Shown piece by piece: positions 33,300-40,653 of a stretch of DNA of 63,824 nt (its first letter is position 1; every line of letters starts with the position of its first letter). The notes beneath the pieces are model-generated. The model worked only from the letters and a program-made list of their open reading frames with translations, made no database searches and was not told the DNA's origin. The translations under genes were made by a program, and so were the position numbers. Source of the DNA: a virus; the IMG/VR virus record IMGVR_UViG_3300036818_000131, positions 1-63,824 of that record; one strand, written 5' to 3'.

Positions 33300-34066
33300 C
33301 GCGCGGCCTCGCCACCTTTGACGTGATCTATGGCGCGGATCGTGTCGCGGTTTTTCAGCATCTGCGCGATGAGCTGCGTCTTATTGACGACATAGGCGCT
33401 CGCCGCATCGAGCCGCGCAGCGATCTCCTCGTCGCTCAATACCCAGCCCCAATTGCGCACATCGTGAAAGCCAAAGCTTGGCCCTGGCGGGGAACAGGGG
33501 GGCGGCGGGTGGCCATGCTCGAACGAAAACCGCGCCGCCAGCTCATAGGGCGCAAAGCGGAACCCGCACCTCTCCAGCATCGGCCGGTAGAGCCGGCCGA
33601 GCGCATCGTCTTCCGGGTAGCGGTAGGGGAAGGTCTTCCGGTGTTCGGCGAGGAACTGCGCGAGCCGCAGCGAGCGCAATGAAAACCCGCCATTGCCGAC
33701 ATTCTGGCCGGGCGGATGCCAGGGCCAGGGTGCGCCGATATAGTCGTAATCGAGAAACGCCGGGTCCCACTGACCGGCATCGACGACCCAGCCATCCCAT
33801 TGCACGGTGAGGAAATGGCTGGTCTCGACCTGGTGCGGCACCTCGTACCACAGCGGCTGATCGGCGGCTTGCTTGCCGTGCTCGTGGAACGGGAACTCGC
33901 GCGCCCGGATCCAGTCGTACTCCGGCTCGCTGCCGCCGCCATCGGTCCACAACAGCACCGCGGCCGGGGTGATCTGGCGCAACGTGTCGCGCAACGCCAG
34001 GCGCGCGAGGTCCTGCGCGACATTGTCGATACACACGAGCGTGACCTCGGGCAGAGCGAGCAACAT
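33296..34066 (-). CDS. DUF5672 family glycosyltransferase-like protein
   Basis: 256 residues from ATG 34066 with GGAGGGTCGCTC upstream; the longer ORF to 34153 overlaps the next gene. Family landmarks are SHFLTVQWDGWVVDAGQWD, FLDYDYIGAPWPW, and QNVGNGGFSLRS, then EDDALGRLYRP. DUF5672 proteins are predicted GT-A-type glycosyltransferases, often in O-antigen or virus clusters. In DDALGRLYR a second acidic site is present. A degraded palindromic element (33481-33503) falls at HPPPPCSPPGP. The acceptor is unknown. Confidence 0.85.
   Translation of the reverse strand: MLLALPEVTLVCIDNVAQDLARLALRDTLRQITPAAVLLWTDGGGSEPEYDWIRAREFPFHEHGKQAADQPLWYEVPHQVETSHFLTVQWDGWVVDAGQWDPAFLDYDYIGAPWPWHPPGQNVGNGGFSLRSLRLAQFLAEHRKTFPYRYPEDDALGRLYRPMLERCGFRFAPYELAARFSFEHGHPPPPCSPPGPSFGFHDVRNWGWVLSDEEIAARLDAASAYVVNKTQLIAQMLKNRDTIRAIDHVKGGEAAR
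33481..33503. repeat. Palindromic element copy (inverted)
   Basis: An inverted copy (GCCCTGGCGG then GGAACAGGGG) inside the DUF5672 gene. It encodes PPPCSPPGP on the minus strand, the only copy lying in the opposite orientation relative to its gene. Confidence 0.7.
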
Positions 34067-34089
34067 GAGCGACCCTCCAGTTCTTTCGG

Positions 34090-34257
34090 TTAGGTGTGCG
34101 GGTGCGGCTGCTCCTTTTGCCACTCCTCGAGCAAGATTTGGGCCCGGGCACAAGCTGCCTTGGCGTCGGCCGGGGTCAGCAGACTCGCGGCGAGGCGTGC
34201 CACGCGAATGGCGGTGCTCTCGACTGTCGCGGTGTCGTTGATTATTCCGTCGGTCAT
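34090..34257 (-). CDS. Small helical protein, 55 aa
   Basis: ATG 34257 is preceded by AGGAAATCATTGAA. The 55 residues (MTDGIINDTATVESTAIRVA, then RLAASLLTPADAKAACARA) form mostly helix with two Ala-rich stretches. No family was found. A 26-bp tandem duplication lies in the intergenic region just upstream. Confidence 0.6.
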   Translation of the reverse strand: MTDGIINDTATVESTAIRVARLAASLLTPADAKAACARAQILLEEWQKEQPHPHT

Positions 34258-34306
34258 TTCAATGATTTCCTGACTTGCGGCTCGCATGCTCGAAGGTATG
34301 GGCGAG

Positions 34307-34358
34307 CCGGGAATAGGTTCTTGCGTCCAACCTCGGGAATAGGTTCTTGCGTCCAACC
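34307..34358. repeat. Tandem 26-bp duplication
   Basis: Two identical copies of a 26-base unit (beginning CGGGAATAGGTTCTTGC, ending GTCCAACCT) directly adjacent, in the 221-bp gap between the secreted protein and the 55-residue gene. No gene was seen in this gap. Confidence 0.9.
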
Positions 34359-34478
34359 TACTTATCAAAACCCGAGGCGGGAAGACGCTGGCGGCGCGCT
34401 GTGCCGTGCGAAATGCCCCAACGGATCCCCCTGGCGGGAGGTCGGTACAGGACGCGATGATCCCGGGGTCCCGCCGAA

Positions 34479-35090
34479 TTAGGGTTGGGTCGTCGTGCCG
34501 AGGCTGTTCCACGCAGACGTAGATGCGTTCCATTGCCACCAGTTGTTGGCGGAGTCCCGGATATAGACCTGGCCGACATGGTGCACGGTGTAGAGGTTGC
34601 CGCACCCACTCCCGACGTGGGAGCCGTTGAGCAGGGTCGCGAAGGAGCCGAAGCACGCCGCGCCGAGGCTCCACGTCCCGGCGGCGCTGACCACCGTTGT
34701 TCCGGACTGGCCATCGGCCGTGTAGGGCAGCGTCCCGCACAGCGGACCGGGTGCGGTGGCCGCGGCGGCGAATTTGCCGGCACTCGGGCTCCACTGGAAC
34801 CACACGCCATAGCCGTCCATCAGATACGGATCGGCCCCGTTGATGCCGCGAAAGCAAATCCCCGAGACGCCGGCGAGGACCGTGCCGTTGCGGCTCACAT
34901 GCCACTGCGCCGCCGGACAATCGCTGCCGGTGCATTGTGCGCCAAAGGAAAAGTTACCGTCGGGTGTGGCAAGGATCCCACTGGTCGGAGTGCTGACAGC
35001 GACCGGGAGGTCAGCCGCATGCGCAGACCCCGAGGCGAGCAACAGGATCAAGACGGCGCGCCGAAGGCAACGCAGATTTCGCGTGATCAT
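34479..35090 (-). CDS. Secreted protein with two WWQW-like repeats, 203 aa
   Basis: The start is ATG 35090 with AGAGGACGGTCC before it; an ATG at 35105 overlapping the upstream stop is the alternative. Residues 1-25 are a signal peptide (RRAVLILLLASGSAHA then ADL). The mature part has six Cys and two similar modules: MDGYGVWFQWSPSAGKF (about 115) and DSANNWWQWNASTSAWNSLG (about 180), which recall repeated short carbohydrate-binding-like loops. A secreted protein between tail completion genes is unusual. It may coat the virion or act outside the cell. Confidence 0.75.
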   Translation of the reverse strand: MITRNLRCLRRAVLILLLASGSAHAADLPVAVSTPTSGILATPDGNFSFGAQCTGSDCPAAQWHVSRNGTVLAGVSGICFRGINGADPYLMDGYGVWFQWSPSAGKFAAAATAPGPLCGTLPYTADGQSGTTVVSAAGTWSLGAACFGSFATLLNGSHVGSGCGNLYTVHHVGQVYIRDSANNWWQWNASTSAWNSLGTTTQP

Positions 35091-35101
35091 GGACCGTCCT
35101 C

Positions 35102-35548
35102 TCATGGCACCAGGATCTTGACGGGGATAACCGCCCCCCCCTGGCCGTGGTCGATATCGACGTCGCTGATCGCCTTGACCGTGGCGCCGTCGATATAGAC
35201 CGCCTGCACGAGACCGCCCAAGGTTTGCGTCTGGTGCACCGGGTTGTCGGGCATCAAGGCCGCCTCGACCGCGTCGATCAGCGGGTTGAGGAGTGTCGCA
35301 CCGGCGACATTCTGGTCGTTGTTGTAGTAGACGATGATCAGCCAGACTTCCCACCAGCGCTTGCGCAGACCGCGCTCGCTGCCTTCAGTCTTTTCGGGCT
35401 GCTCCCAGGTCATCAGGATCGGCGTGTTGATCGCCTCGACCGCTGACGGGCGGATATAGCGCCGCGTCGTCACTTTGAAGCCGGGCACCGTCGCGACCAG
35501 GTTGAAGAGCGCCTGGAAGACGGTCTCGCGGGTTGGCGGACAGACCAT
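35102..35548 (-). CDS. Tail terminator/completion-like protein, 148 aa
   Basis: A 148-residue protein beginning MVCPPTRETVFQALFNLVAT, with FKVTTRRYIRP and a central EVWLIIVYYNND strand followed by the helix TLLNPLIDAVEAALMPDN. The end contains KAISDVDIDHGQGG. Its place directly after the HK97 gp10-like gene and its mixed alpha/beta pattern fit tail terminator proteins (lambda gpU-like). This is a context-based call. Confidence 0.6.
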   Translation of the reverse strand: MVCPPTRETVFQALFNLVATVPGFKVTTRRYIRPSAVEAINTPILMTWEQPEKTEGSERGLRKRWWEVWLIIVYYNNDQNVAGATLLNPLIDAVEAALMPDNPVHQTQTLGGLVQAVYIDGATVKAISDVDIDHGQGGAVIPVKILVP

Positions 35549-35659
35549 AAATCGCCCTCCTCACCAGCGCACGAAACCGCGCACCGCTCGGGATGCGGTT
35601 GCCGAGCGCGGCAACGAGCGTGTGCATCGCGGTAAAATCGGCACTGAACATCCGCCCAC

Positions 35660-35735
35660 TCCCAAATCAGGCGGCCCCAAATCAGGCGGCCCCAAATCAG
35701 GCGGCCCCAAATCAGGCGGCCCCAAATCAGGCGGC
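35660..35735. repeat. Tandem 15-bp repeat array at a stop codon
   Basis: Five near-perfect 15-base units with core CCCCAAATCAGGCGG (minus strand CCGCCTGATTTGGGG). Each unit carries an in-phase TGA on the minus strand. The stop of the HK97 gp10-like gene (35727-35729) is the first of these. The array fills the gap before the next gene. Confidence 0.92.
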
Positions 35736-36212
35736 CGCGGCGAGGTCGCCGACGGTGCCGTGAAACGCCGCCATGATGTCGGCCTCGCGCTGGGTCAACG
35801 CCGAGCGCAGATAGGAGCGCTCCGGGATCCGCGTGTCGTGCGCGGCGGTATGCCGGGCAAAGACATCGCCGCCCCCCCCGTTGGCGCCACTGGGAACCCA
35901 ATGCAATGCCTGCGCGTGCACCGGAAAGATCTCCGGCGTGTGGATGGTGCCGCCATACTCGTGGATCCCCGCGTAGGGCGTGCCGCCGGCGGTGATGGTA
36001 CCGGTGATGACCTCGCCGCTATCGCTGAGCGCGGTCGAGATCTGCGCCACCGGGCCACGGAAGAGCCGCGCCATATTGGCGCGCGCGGTCTCGGCGACGA
36101 GCTCGGTGAGATCGCGCACGGTAGTGACGAGCCGCTGCCGGGTCGCGCCCGGCAAGCGGCCGAATTTGACGCGGAGCTCCTCGAGCCCCCGCCACTCGGC
36201 GGTAAAGCTCAC
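35727..36212 (-). CDS. HK97 gp10-like head-tail joining/tail completion protein
   Basis: 161 residues starting at GTG 36212 in a GTGA overlap with the gene before. The pattern WRGLEELRVKFGRLPGATRQ, RDLTELVAETARANMARL and later TGTITAGGTPYAGIHEYGG then RSYLRSALTQREADI is typical of the HK97 gp10 family, which completes the tail or joins it to the connector. The ending GDLAAAA runs straight into the tandem repeat array, so its C-terminus may have been set by repeat expansion. Confidence 0.88.
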   Translation of the reverse strand: MSFTAEWRGLEELRVKFGRLPGATRQRLVTTVRDLTELVAETARANMARLFRGPVAQISTALSDSGEVITGTITAGGTPYAGIHEYGGTIHTPEIFPVHAQALHWVPSGANGGGGDVFARHTAAHDTRIPERSYLRSALTQREADIMAAFHGTVGDLAAAA

Positions 36213-36580
36213 TTAGCCGGGCCCGCGGCCTGGAGGCCCAGGCCAATGCCTTCGAGCCGCTGCCGCTCGCGCTGCCGCTCGGGGTGCTGCCAGCACGATT
36301 GTTCCGGCCGCACCTCGGGCCAATAGGTGATGATGCCGTGCACGACGAGCTCGGGCGCTGATATCGGTTGGGCGCCGGCGGCGGTGAGAACCGGCCGCTT
36401 CGGCTCGGGCGGCTTGAAATAATAGACGGCCTGCGCTTTGGCCGAGTCTTCGCGGCAATAGAGCAGCCCGTCATCGGCGTCGCGCTCGGCGAACGGGCAA
36501 TTGCCGCATTGCGGCACCGTGCGGAGCGACTCCAGCGCCTGCTGCATCGGGATGTCGTCGGCCATCCCTGCGATGTTCAT
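36209..36580 (-). CDS. Cys-rich small protein, 123 aa
   Basis: The start is placed at ATG 36580 (preceded by GGGGGTATATCGCA). M6 of that ORF or the GTG further upstream are alternatives. The protein has CGNCPFAERD, LYCREDS and a later CWQHPERQR, so four Cys in a spacing that might bind metal. The middle contains KPPEPKRPVLTAAGAQP. No family was recognised. It precedes the gp10-like protein and shares the ATGA/GTGA-coupled organisation of this stretch. Confidence 0.65.
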   Translation of the reverse strand: MNIAGMADDIPMQQALESLRTVPQCGNCPFAERDADDGLLYCREDSAKAQAVYYFKPPEPKRPVLTAAGAQPISAPELVVHGIITYWPEVRPEQSCWQHPERQRERQRLEGIGLGLQAAGPAK

Positions 36581-36616
36581 TGCGATATACCCCCGTTCGA
36601 TCGGCACATTGCCGCG

Positions 36617-36646
36617 TTGACATTAAGCAAAACCGCGCCGTACCGT
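36617..36646 (+). promoter_or_regulatory. Candidate sigma70 promoter (leaderless)
   Basis: A perfect -35 TTGACA (36617-36622) is followed after 18 bases by TACCGT (36641-36646). Transcription would start near 36653, which is the A of the ATG of the repeat coiled-coil gene. No Shine-Dalgarno is visible, so the mRNA may be leaderless. Confidence 0.55.
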
Positions 36647-36652
36647 CGGCGC

Positions 36653-37105
36653 ATGAGCGAAGAACACTTGTCCCGCATCGAAGCCGCCATCGCCGGTGTG
36701 CGCGCCGAGATGGCGACCAAGGCCGATCTCGAAGCCGCCATCGCCGGGGTGCGCGCCGAGATGGCGACCAAGGCCGATCTCGAAGCCGCCATCGCCGGTG
36801 TGCGCGCCGAGATGACGACCAAGGCCGATCTCGAAGCCGCCATCGCCGGTGTGCGCGCCGAGATGGCGACCAAGGCCGACATCGACGGCGTCGCGAAGAA
36901 CGTCGATGTGGCGGCGCTCGGTCGTCTCGTGCAGCAATTGACGACCGATCAACTGGCTCTCAAAGACCAAGTTGCCGTTTTCTCGGCGCAGGTCAGCCAA
37001 CTGGTCAATCTTGTCGGCGGCTTCGGCAATCTGCTACAAAGGGTTGCCGAGCAGCAATTACGCCTCAGCGACCGCGTGCGGGAATTGGAAACCCGCGAAC
37101 CGTAA
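36653..37105 (+). CDS. Coiled-coil protein with four 20-residue repeats
   Basis: 150 residues from ATG 36653. Residues 10-85 consist of four tandem 60-bp units encoding EAAIAGVRAEMATKADL-type repeats, nearly identical at the DNA level. The rest (DVAALGRLVQQLTTDQLALK and so on) is continuous coiled coil ending VRELETREP. The composition is like DUF1640-type coiled coils. It is transcribed opposite to the connector genes from a clear -35 box. Near-identical DNA repeats imply recent expansion or strong homogenisation. Confidence 0.8.
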   Translation: MSEEHLSRIEAAIAGVRAEMATKADLEAAIAGVRAEMATKADLEAAIAGVRAEMTTKADLEAAIAGVRAEMATKADIDGVAKNVDVAALGRLVQQLTTDQLALKDQVAVFSAQVSQLVNLVGGFGNLLQRVAEQQLRLSDRVRELETREP

Positions 37106-37131
37106 TCAATACCCCCTTATCAATACCCCCT
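37105..37131. repeat. Direct repeat at convergent gene ends
   Basis: ATCAATACCCCCT occurs twice with a 14-base period. The stop codons of the plus-strand coiled-coil gene and the minus-strand connector gene both fall at or in it. Confidence 0.8.
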
Positions 37132-37986
37132 GGGCATTGCCGAAACTGGCGCCACCGCCCTGAATTGCTTCAGTGTGCTGGCCATCCAGGCGTTCATGTC
37201 CTTTTGGCTGTAAGTGACGCCGTCGCCGGCGGCGGTGCCGATATGATCGGCGGTGACACCGGGATGCTGGCGCTCGAGCTTGTAGCGGGTCGCCACCAAT
37301 TCGATGCAGGCCTGCGCGATCTCATACGGCACAGCCGGATAGCCGGCCTGGTAGATCAGGCTGACGCTGAGCGGCACGCGCGGCACGGGGTAGCCCGAAA
37401 TCACCAATTTGGTCGGCGTGTAGCTGTAGCCGATCGGCGGATAGAACCCGGTGATCTGCGGCATGACGATGCCGCCGGGTGCCGGACCAAACACGATCAG
37501 ATCGCTCGAGCCGACACCCGGGGCGGCGGCGTCTTGGTTCATCACCACCGTCGTCGCGGTCACCGATTGCACCGTCGTGTTGACCTGGATGGCGCCCGGG
37601 GTGGTGGGATCGGTGATCCCCATGCCGGCGATGATCCAGCTCGCAACCGCAGCGAAATTCAATGTCGGGTTGCCGGCCGCCGTCGTGCCGTTGGTGGTCA
37701 ATGTGCCGCTGGTTCGCGGGATCGGCGGAATGTTGACGCCGCCGACATCGACCCCATAGACCGCAGTGACCGGGTAATTGGCGAAGACAAAGGTGTTGCC
37801 GGCGAGCCCGTCGCGCAACTCGCTGTAATTGGTCAAGACGACGTCGCGCCCGAGATAGCGCGCGAGAAACGAGCTCGCCGCGGTGATCAATCGGCTGAGG
37901 ATCGCATCATCGGTCGTGCCAAAGGTGCCGCTCGTGTTGAGCCACGCCTTGACGTCAGCGAGGGTCGTCAGATCGCCAGCTGCCAT
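37120..37986 (-). CDS. gp6-like head-tail connector protein
   Basis: 288 residues, ATG 37986 with GGGAGGGCCGC. The N-terminus DLTTLADVKAWLNTSG and TTDDAILSRLITAASSFLA is the usual start of gp6-like head-tail connectors. The C-terminal YEIAQACIELVATRYKLE helix is also typical. Between them a beta-rich insertion of about 120 residues (GTTAAGNPTLNFAAVASW through PAPGGIVMPQ) makes it longer than the usual 100-200 residues. It starts the connector/completion block. Confidence 0.8.
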   Translation of the reverse strand: MAAGDLTTLADVKAWLNTSGTFGTTDDAILSRLITAASSFLARYLGRDVVLTNYSELRDGLAGNTFVFANYPVTAVYGVDVGGVNIPPIPRTSGTLTTNGTTAAGNPTLNFAAVASWIIAGMGITDPTTPGAIQVNTTVQSVTATTVVMNQDAAAPGVGSSDLIVFGPAPGGIVMPQITGFYPPIGYSYTPTKLVISGYPVPRVPLSVSLIYQAGYPAVPYEIAQACIELVATRYKLERQHPGVTADHIGTAAGDGVTYSQKDMNAWMASTLKQFRAVAPVSAMPRGY

Positions 37987-38452
37987 GCGGCCCTCCCGGC
38001 AAAATCATGTTGGGCTCACCTATGGGGCGATACCCCGGTGCCCATGTCGCGCGCAGGCGCGTGCTGAGGCGCCCGCCTTGGCCGCGGTCTTGGCGAAACT
38101 GGATGAACTCGACGTCGGAGGCCGCAAACAAGCCATAGCCGGCGCCGCGCTTTGTCGCGATGGCGAAGGGACTGCCCTTCAGCGCACGGCGCAATTGCAT
38201 GATGTGGATCTTGAGCGCCTCGGTGCTGCCGCCGTCACCCGGGAGCCGCTCGGAAGCGCTCGCCAGGAAGTCGAACGGGACAAACCGCCCGAAGCGCTCG
38301 CGCAGCAATTGCAATACCCGCCACCACATCTTGGTCGTCCGGCGGGCCTCGCCATCCACGACAATGCAGCGCCGCGCGTCATCAAACGTCGGATGCAACA
38401 GCGGCTGTGGAGCACCCGCGTCGATCAACCCGCCACAATGCGGACATTCCAT
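37955..38452 (-). CDS. Winged-helix regulator with N-terminal zinc ribbon, 165 aa
   Basis: Starts at ATG 38452. The longer TTG start at 38473 is inside a tandem repeat. CPHCGG (residues 3-8) is half of a zinc ribbon. Residues about 50-115 match the OmpR/PhoB-type DNA-binding wing: WWRVLQLLRERFGRFVPFDF, TEALKIHIMQLRRALKG, then ATKRGAGYGLF. There is no receiver domain. The C-terminus overlaps the connector start by 32 bases. A transcription factor inside the structural operon suggests control of host or phage genes late in infection. The target is unknown. Confidence 0.8.
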   Translation of the reverse strand: MECPHCGGLIDAGAPQPLLHPTFDDARRCIVVDGEARRTTKMWWRVLQLLRERFGRFVPFDFLASASERLPGDGGSTEALKIHIMQLRRALKGSPFAIATKRGAGYGLFAASDVEFIQFRQDRGQGGRLSTRLRATWAPGYRPIGEPNMILPGGPHGSWRSDDPR

Positions 38453-38490
38453 CAGGCAATGCCCATCAGGCAATGCCCATCAGGCAATGC
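38451..38490. repeat. Tandem 14-bp repeat at gene junction
   Basis: ATCAGGCAATGCCC is repeated three times with period 14. It contains the ATG of the winged-helix gene and the TGA of the preceding gene (38480-38482). The two genes are thus separated by repeat copies rather than a spacer. Confidence 0.88.
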
Positions 38491-38851
38491 GTGTGCGAGA
38501 GGATTGCGCCATGCGGACATAGGGCGGGATATCCGACGGGTCATCGAAGATCGCGGTGTAACCCGCCTCGAATTCCGCCTTTGGGCAAATCGATTTGTCG
38601 CCGTCGCGGTAGAGCAGCCAGTAATCGCCGGGCACCGGCGTGTAGCGGGCGAACATGAGTGGCTCGGCGGGCAGCGGGCCAAAGCGCTGGTCGACGAAAT
38701 AGATCGCCGGCCCCGCAGCGGAATATTCGACCCGGGCGATCTGCAGCGCCTTCACTTCGTTGAACGAGCGGTATCTCGGGATCTCGGCGGACAACCCGTC
38801 GCCGCCGTGCAATTCCGCGCCGGGCGGCAGGCGGCCGGTTTGCCTGGGCAT
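38480..38851 (-). CDS. Conserved phage protein, 123 aa
   Basis: The start is ATG 38851, overlapping the TAA of the glycosyltransferase gene (TAATG). The middle FNEVKALQIARVEYSAAGPA and IYFVDQRFGPLPAEPLMFA, then GDYWLLYRDGDKSICPKAEF, read as a beta-rich globular fold. I recognise the style from uncharacterised phage proteins near connectors but cannot name a family. The last residues MAQSSRTRIA are encoded next to the tandem repeat. Confidence 0.7.
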   Translation of the reverse strand: MPRQTGRLPPGAELHGGDGLSAEIPRYRSFNEVKALQIARVEYSAAGPAIYFVDQRFGPLPAEPLMFARYTPVPGDYWLLYRDGDKSICPKAEFEAGYTAIFDDPSDIPPYVRMAQSSRTRIA

Positions 38852-39954
38852 TACCCGACCGCAGCCAATGTCGGCTTGCCGACCAGCATTTGCGACCACG
38901 TGGCGAGGCCCTGGGCATTATGCGTGGTCAAGGCCTTGAGCCCGTCCGCCGCGGCGTTCGGGTTGTGCAACAGGGCCACGCCGGCCGCGGCGATGTCGTT
39001 GGCGTCGTCGGAGGCCGCGGTCCATCGCGGCGGCACCCAATCGATCGCATCGGAGGTGACCGACGGCACGCCCTCGGCGACACCATCGGCGACGACCATG
39101 CAGAAACTCTCGGTATAGGACGGCTGGATCAAGAGATCCATGTGCCGCACGATGCGGCGGAAGGCCGGCCAGCTCTGCCAGCCCGATTGCATGATCGTGA
39201 CCCCCGGCAAATTCGCATAGAGCGCTTCGAGCGCGCGGGTGATCGTATCGCCGCCGCCCTCGGCGCGCCCCGAGGAGGTCCAGAACTCAAGATCCGCCTG
39301 CAGGCGGCCCGCCACTTCGAGTGCCGCCGCACCCGCGGTCAGGATGTTCTTCAACGGCCGCGTCGCGCCAAACGAGCCGATCCGCAAAATCTTGCCGGGC
39401 TGCCAGCGCTGCGCCACGGTGCGGGCGGCGCTGAGGTCGTACATATTGGGCAGCCAGCGCATCGGCATGTGGTAGACGTTGTGCCACCACTCGATCAATT
39501 TCTTGTTGTTGGCGCCGATTTTGAAATTGCCCGTGCTGGTCTGCAGATCCGAGTCCTCGCGCAACAACCGCACGCCATTGGCGTCGGCCTGCAGAAAGCC
39601 GACATTGCTATGCGATACGACGGTAAACTCGACATCGTGATATCGGCTGCACAACGCCATCAGATCGGTGGTCGGGATCCACGGCGCGCTGATCACGACG
39701 TGGCTCAGCGGCACCTGGCTCATCGCGAGCGTGCCCTTGCGGCTCTGTTCGATCTTTGCCACCAGATCGGCGGCCGAGGTGACCGGCCAGACCTCGGTCC
39801 AATAGCCCGCGGCGTTCAACATCCGCGCATTGGTCAATGCCGTCACGCCGAGCCCGATATGGCTGATGTGCTTGGCGGCGGCGAAATTCTTGTAGGCGAT
39901 CGCGAGGTGCGCCCGCTCGGGACTAGGGCGCACGGATTGTGGTGAGCTTTGCAT
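38851..39954 (-). CDS. GT4-like glycosyltransferase, 367 aa
   Basis: ATG 39954 with AAGGGGGGTTGCAAGCA. The longer ORF to 40215 is noise. The N-terminal Rossmann half carries GLGVTALTNARMLNAAGYW and HVVISAPWIPTTDLMAL. The C-terminal half has RIGSFGATRPLKNILTAG and the family motif region LIQPSYTESFCMVVADGVAE then GVPSVTSDAIDW, matching the E-x7-E donor-binding stretch of GT-B glycosyltransferase family 4. The donor is unknown. It is another sugar enzyme alone between virion genes. A secreted or virion-bound target is likely by context only. Confidence 0.85.
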   Translation of the reverse strand: MQSSPQSVRPSPERAHLAIAYKNFAAAKHISHIGLGVTALTNARMLNAAGYWTEVWPVTSAADLVAKIEQSRKGTLAMSQVPLSHVVISAPWIPTTDLMALCSRYHDVEFTVVSHSNVGFLQADANGVRLLREDSDLQTSTGNFKIGANNKKLIEWWHNVYHMPMRWLPNMYDLSAARTVAQRWQPGKILRIGSFGATRPLKNILTAGAAALEVAGRLQADLEFWTSSGRAEGGGDTITRALEALYANLPGVTIMQSGWQSWPAFRRIVRHMDLLIQPSYTESFCMVVADGVAEGVPSVTSDAIDWVPPRWTAASDDANDIAAAGVALLHNPNAAADGLKALTTHNAQGLATWSQMLVGKPTLAAVG

Positions 39955-40093
39955 TGCTTGCAACCCCCCTTGGGTTGGCGACGGATGAGCGGATGGATCG
40001 CGAGTTGTCAGTCGGGCGCGAGTTGTGGTGACGGGCCAGCCCGTTAATCCCGAGAGCAAAGCATGCGATACTCGGCGCGAACTGGCCCGAAAC

Positions 40094-40342
40094 TCACTCG
40101 GGAATGGCGACGGCGCGGACGGTGGCGTCCTTGCTCTCCAAAAGTTTCCTGAGACAGACGGTGCGCTCCGGACCCGCCGGCACGATCTCGACGAGGTGAT
40201 GCGCCAATTCGGCAAACGGCTTCGAGACCGCCTGCAGATCCTCGCGCAGGTGCGCGTAGGCGAAAAACTTCAGCATGCGTTCCGGTGGTCGCCGCAATGC
40301 GCCGGTTGCGGCATCGCGGTCGCCGGGTGCATTCCCGTCCAT
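40094..40342 (-). CDS. Acb2/Tad1-like helical hairpin protein (candidate anti-defence sponge)
   Basis: The start ATG 40342 (82 residues) has GGAACGTGAA upstream. The ORF extends to 40465 but that part includes a duplicated piece of the neighbouring gene. Residues 23-80 (RMLKFFAYAHLREDLQAVSK, PFAELAHHLVEIVPAGPERT, then RKLLESKDATVRA) form two helices joined by a Pro turn with a conserved ERT-x-LRKLLE-x-KDA pattern. This is the layout of short phage proteins in the Acb2/Tad1 hairpin group, whose studied members bind cyclic nucleotides and block CBASS or Thoeris. Similarity was judged by eye, so other small helical families remain possible. Confidence 0.55.
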   Translation of the reverse strand: MDGNAPGDRDAATGALRRPPERMLKFFAYAHLREDLQAVSKPFAELAHHLVEIVPAGPERTVCLRKLLESKDATVRAVAIPE

Positions 40343-40420
40343 TTCACGTTCCGAAATCACCAAAGACCTCTCGTAAGCGAGCTCGGTTGCACGACGGCGG
40401 CGTTCCAGCGCCCGGTTCAC

Positions 40421-40440
40421 CAGACGCCGTAGCCGAGCGG
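40421..40440. repeat. 20-bp direct repeat, copy 1
   Basis: The 20-base sequence CAGACGCCGTAGCCGAGCGG is identical to 40478-40497, 57 bases away. The second copy is the 3' end of the 40477-40650 gene, so the first looks like a duplicate that has lost the stop codon. Confidence 0.9.
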
Positions 40441-40476
40441 CAGGCGGAGTATTGATGTATTGCATTGCCCGGCACG

Positions 40477-40650
40477 TCAGACGCCGTAGCCGAGCGGGAG
40501 CATCGCCAAGAGATCGCGGCGCAGCTCGGCCTTGGTGTCTTCCTTGGCGAGGTAGGTCTTGTCGGCATGCGGCGAGTCGAGCTTGTCGGCGATCTCGCGG
40601 ATGCGCCGTGCCGCGTGCGCTTGGTCCCAGGCGGTCTGTGCTCCCGACAT
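40477..40650 (-). CDS. Small charged helical protein, 57 aa
   Basis: ATG 40650 begins MSGAQTAWDQAHAARRIREI and continues with DKLDSPHADKTYLAKEDTKA and LRRDLLAMLPLGYGV. It is a highly charged helix with a hydrophobic end. It lies between the 186-residue gene and the hairpin-protein gene. Short charged proteins at this place may be regulators or chaperones. The function is unknown. Confidence 0.75.
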   Translation of the reverse strand: MSGAQTAWDQAHAARRIREIADKLDSPHADKTYLAKEDTKAELRRDLLAMLPLGYGV

Positions 40651-40653
40651 CGC

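Noticed and set aside
35660-35735. CRISPR array
   Set aside because: Units are directly adjacent with no unique spacers, and 15 bases is too short. It is a simple tandem repeat.
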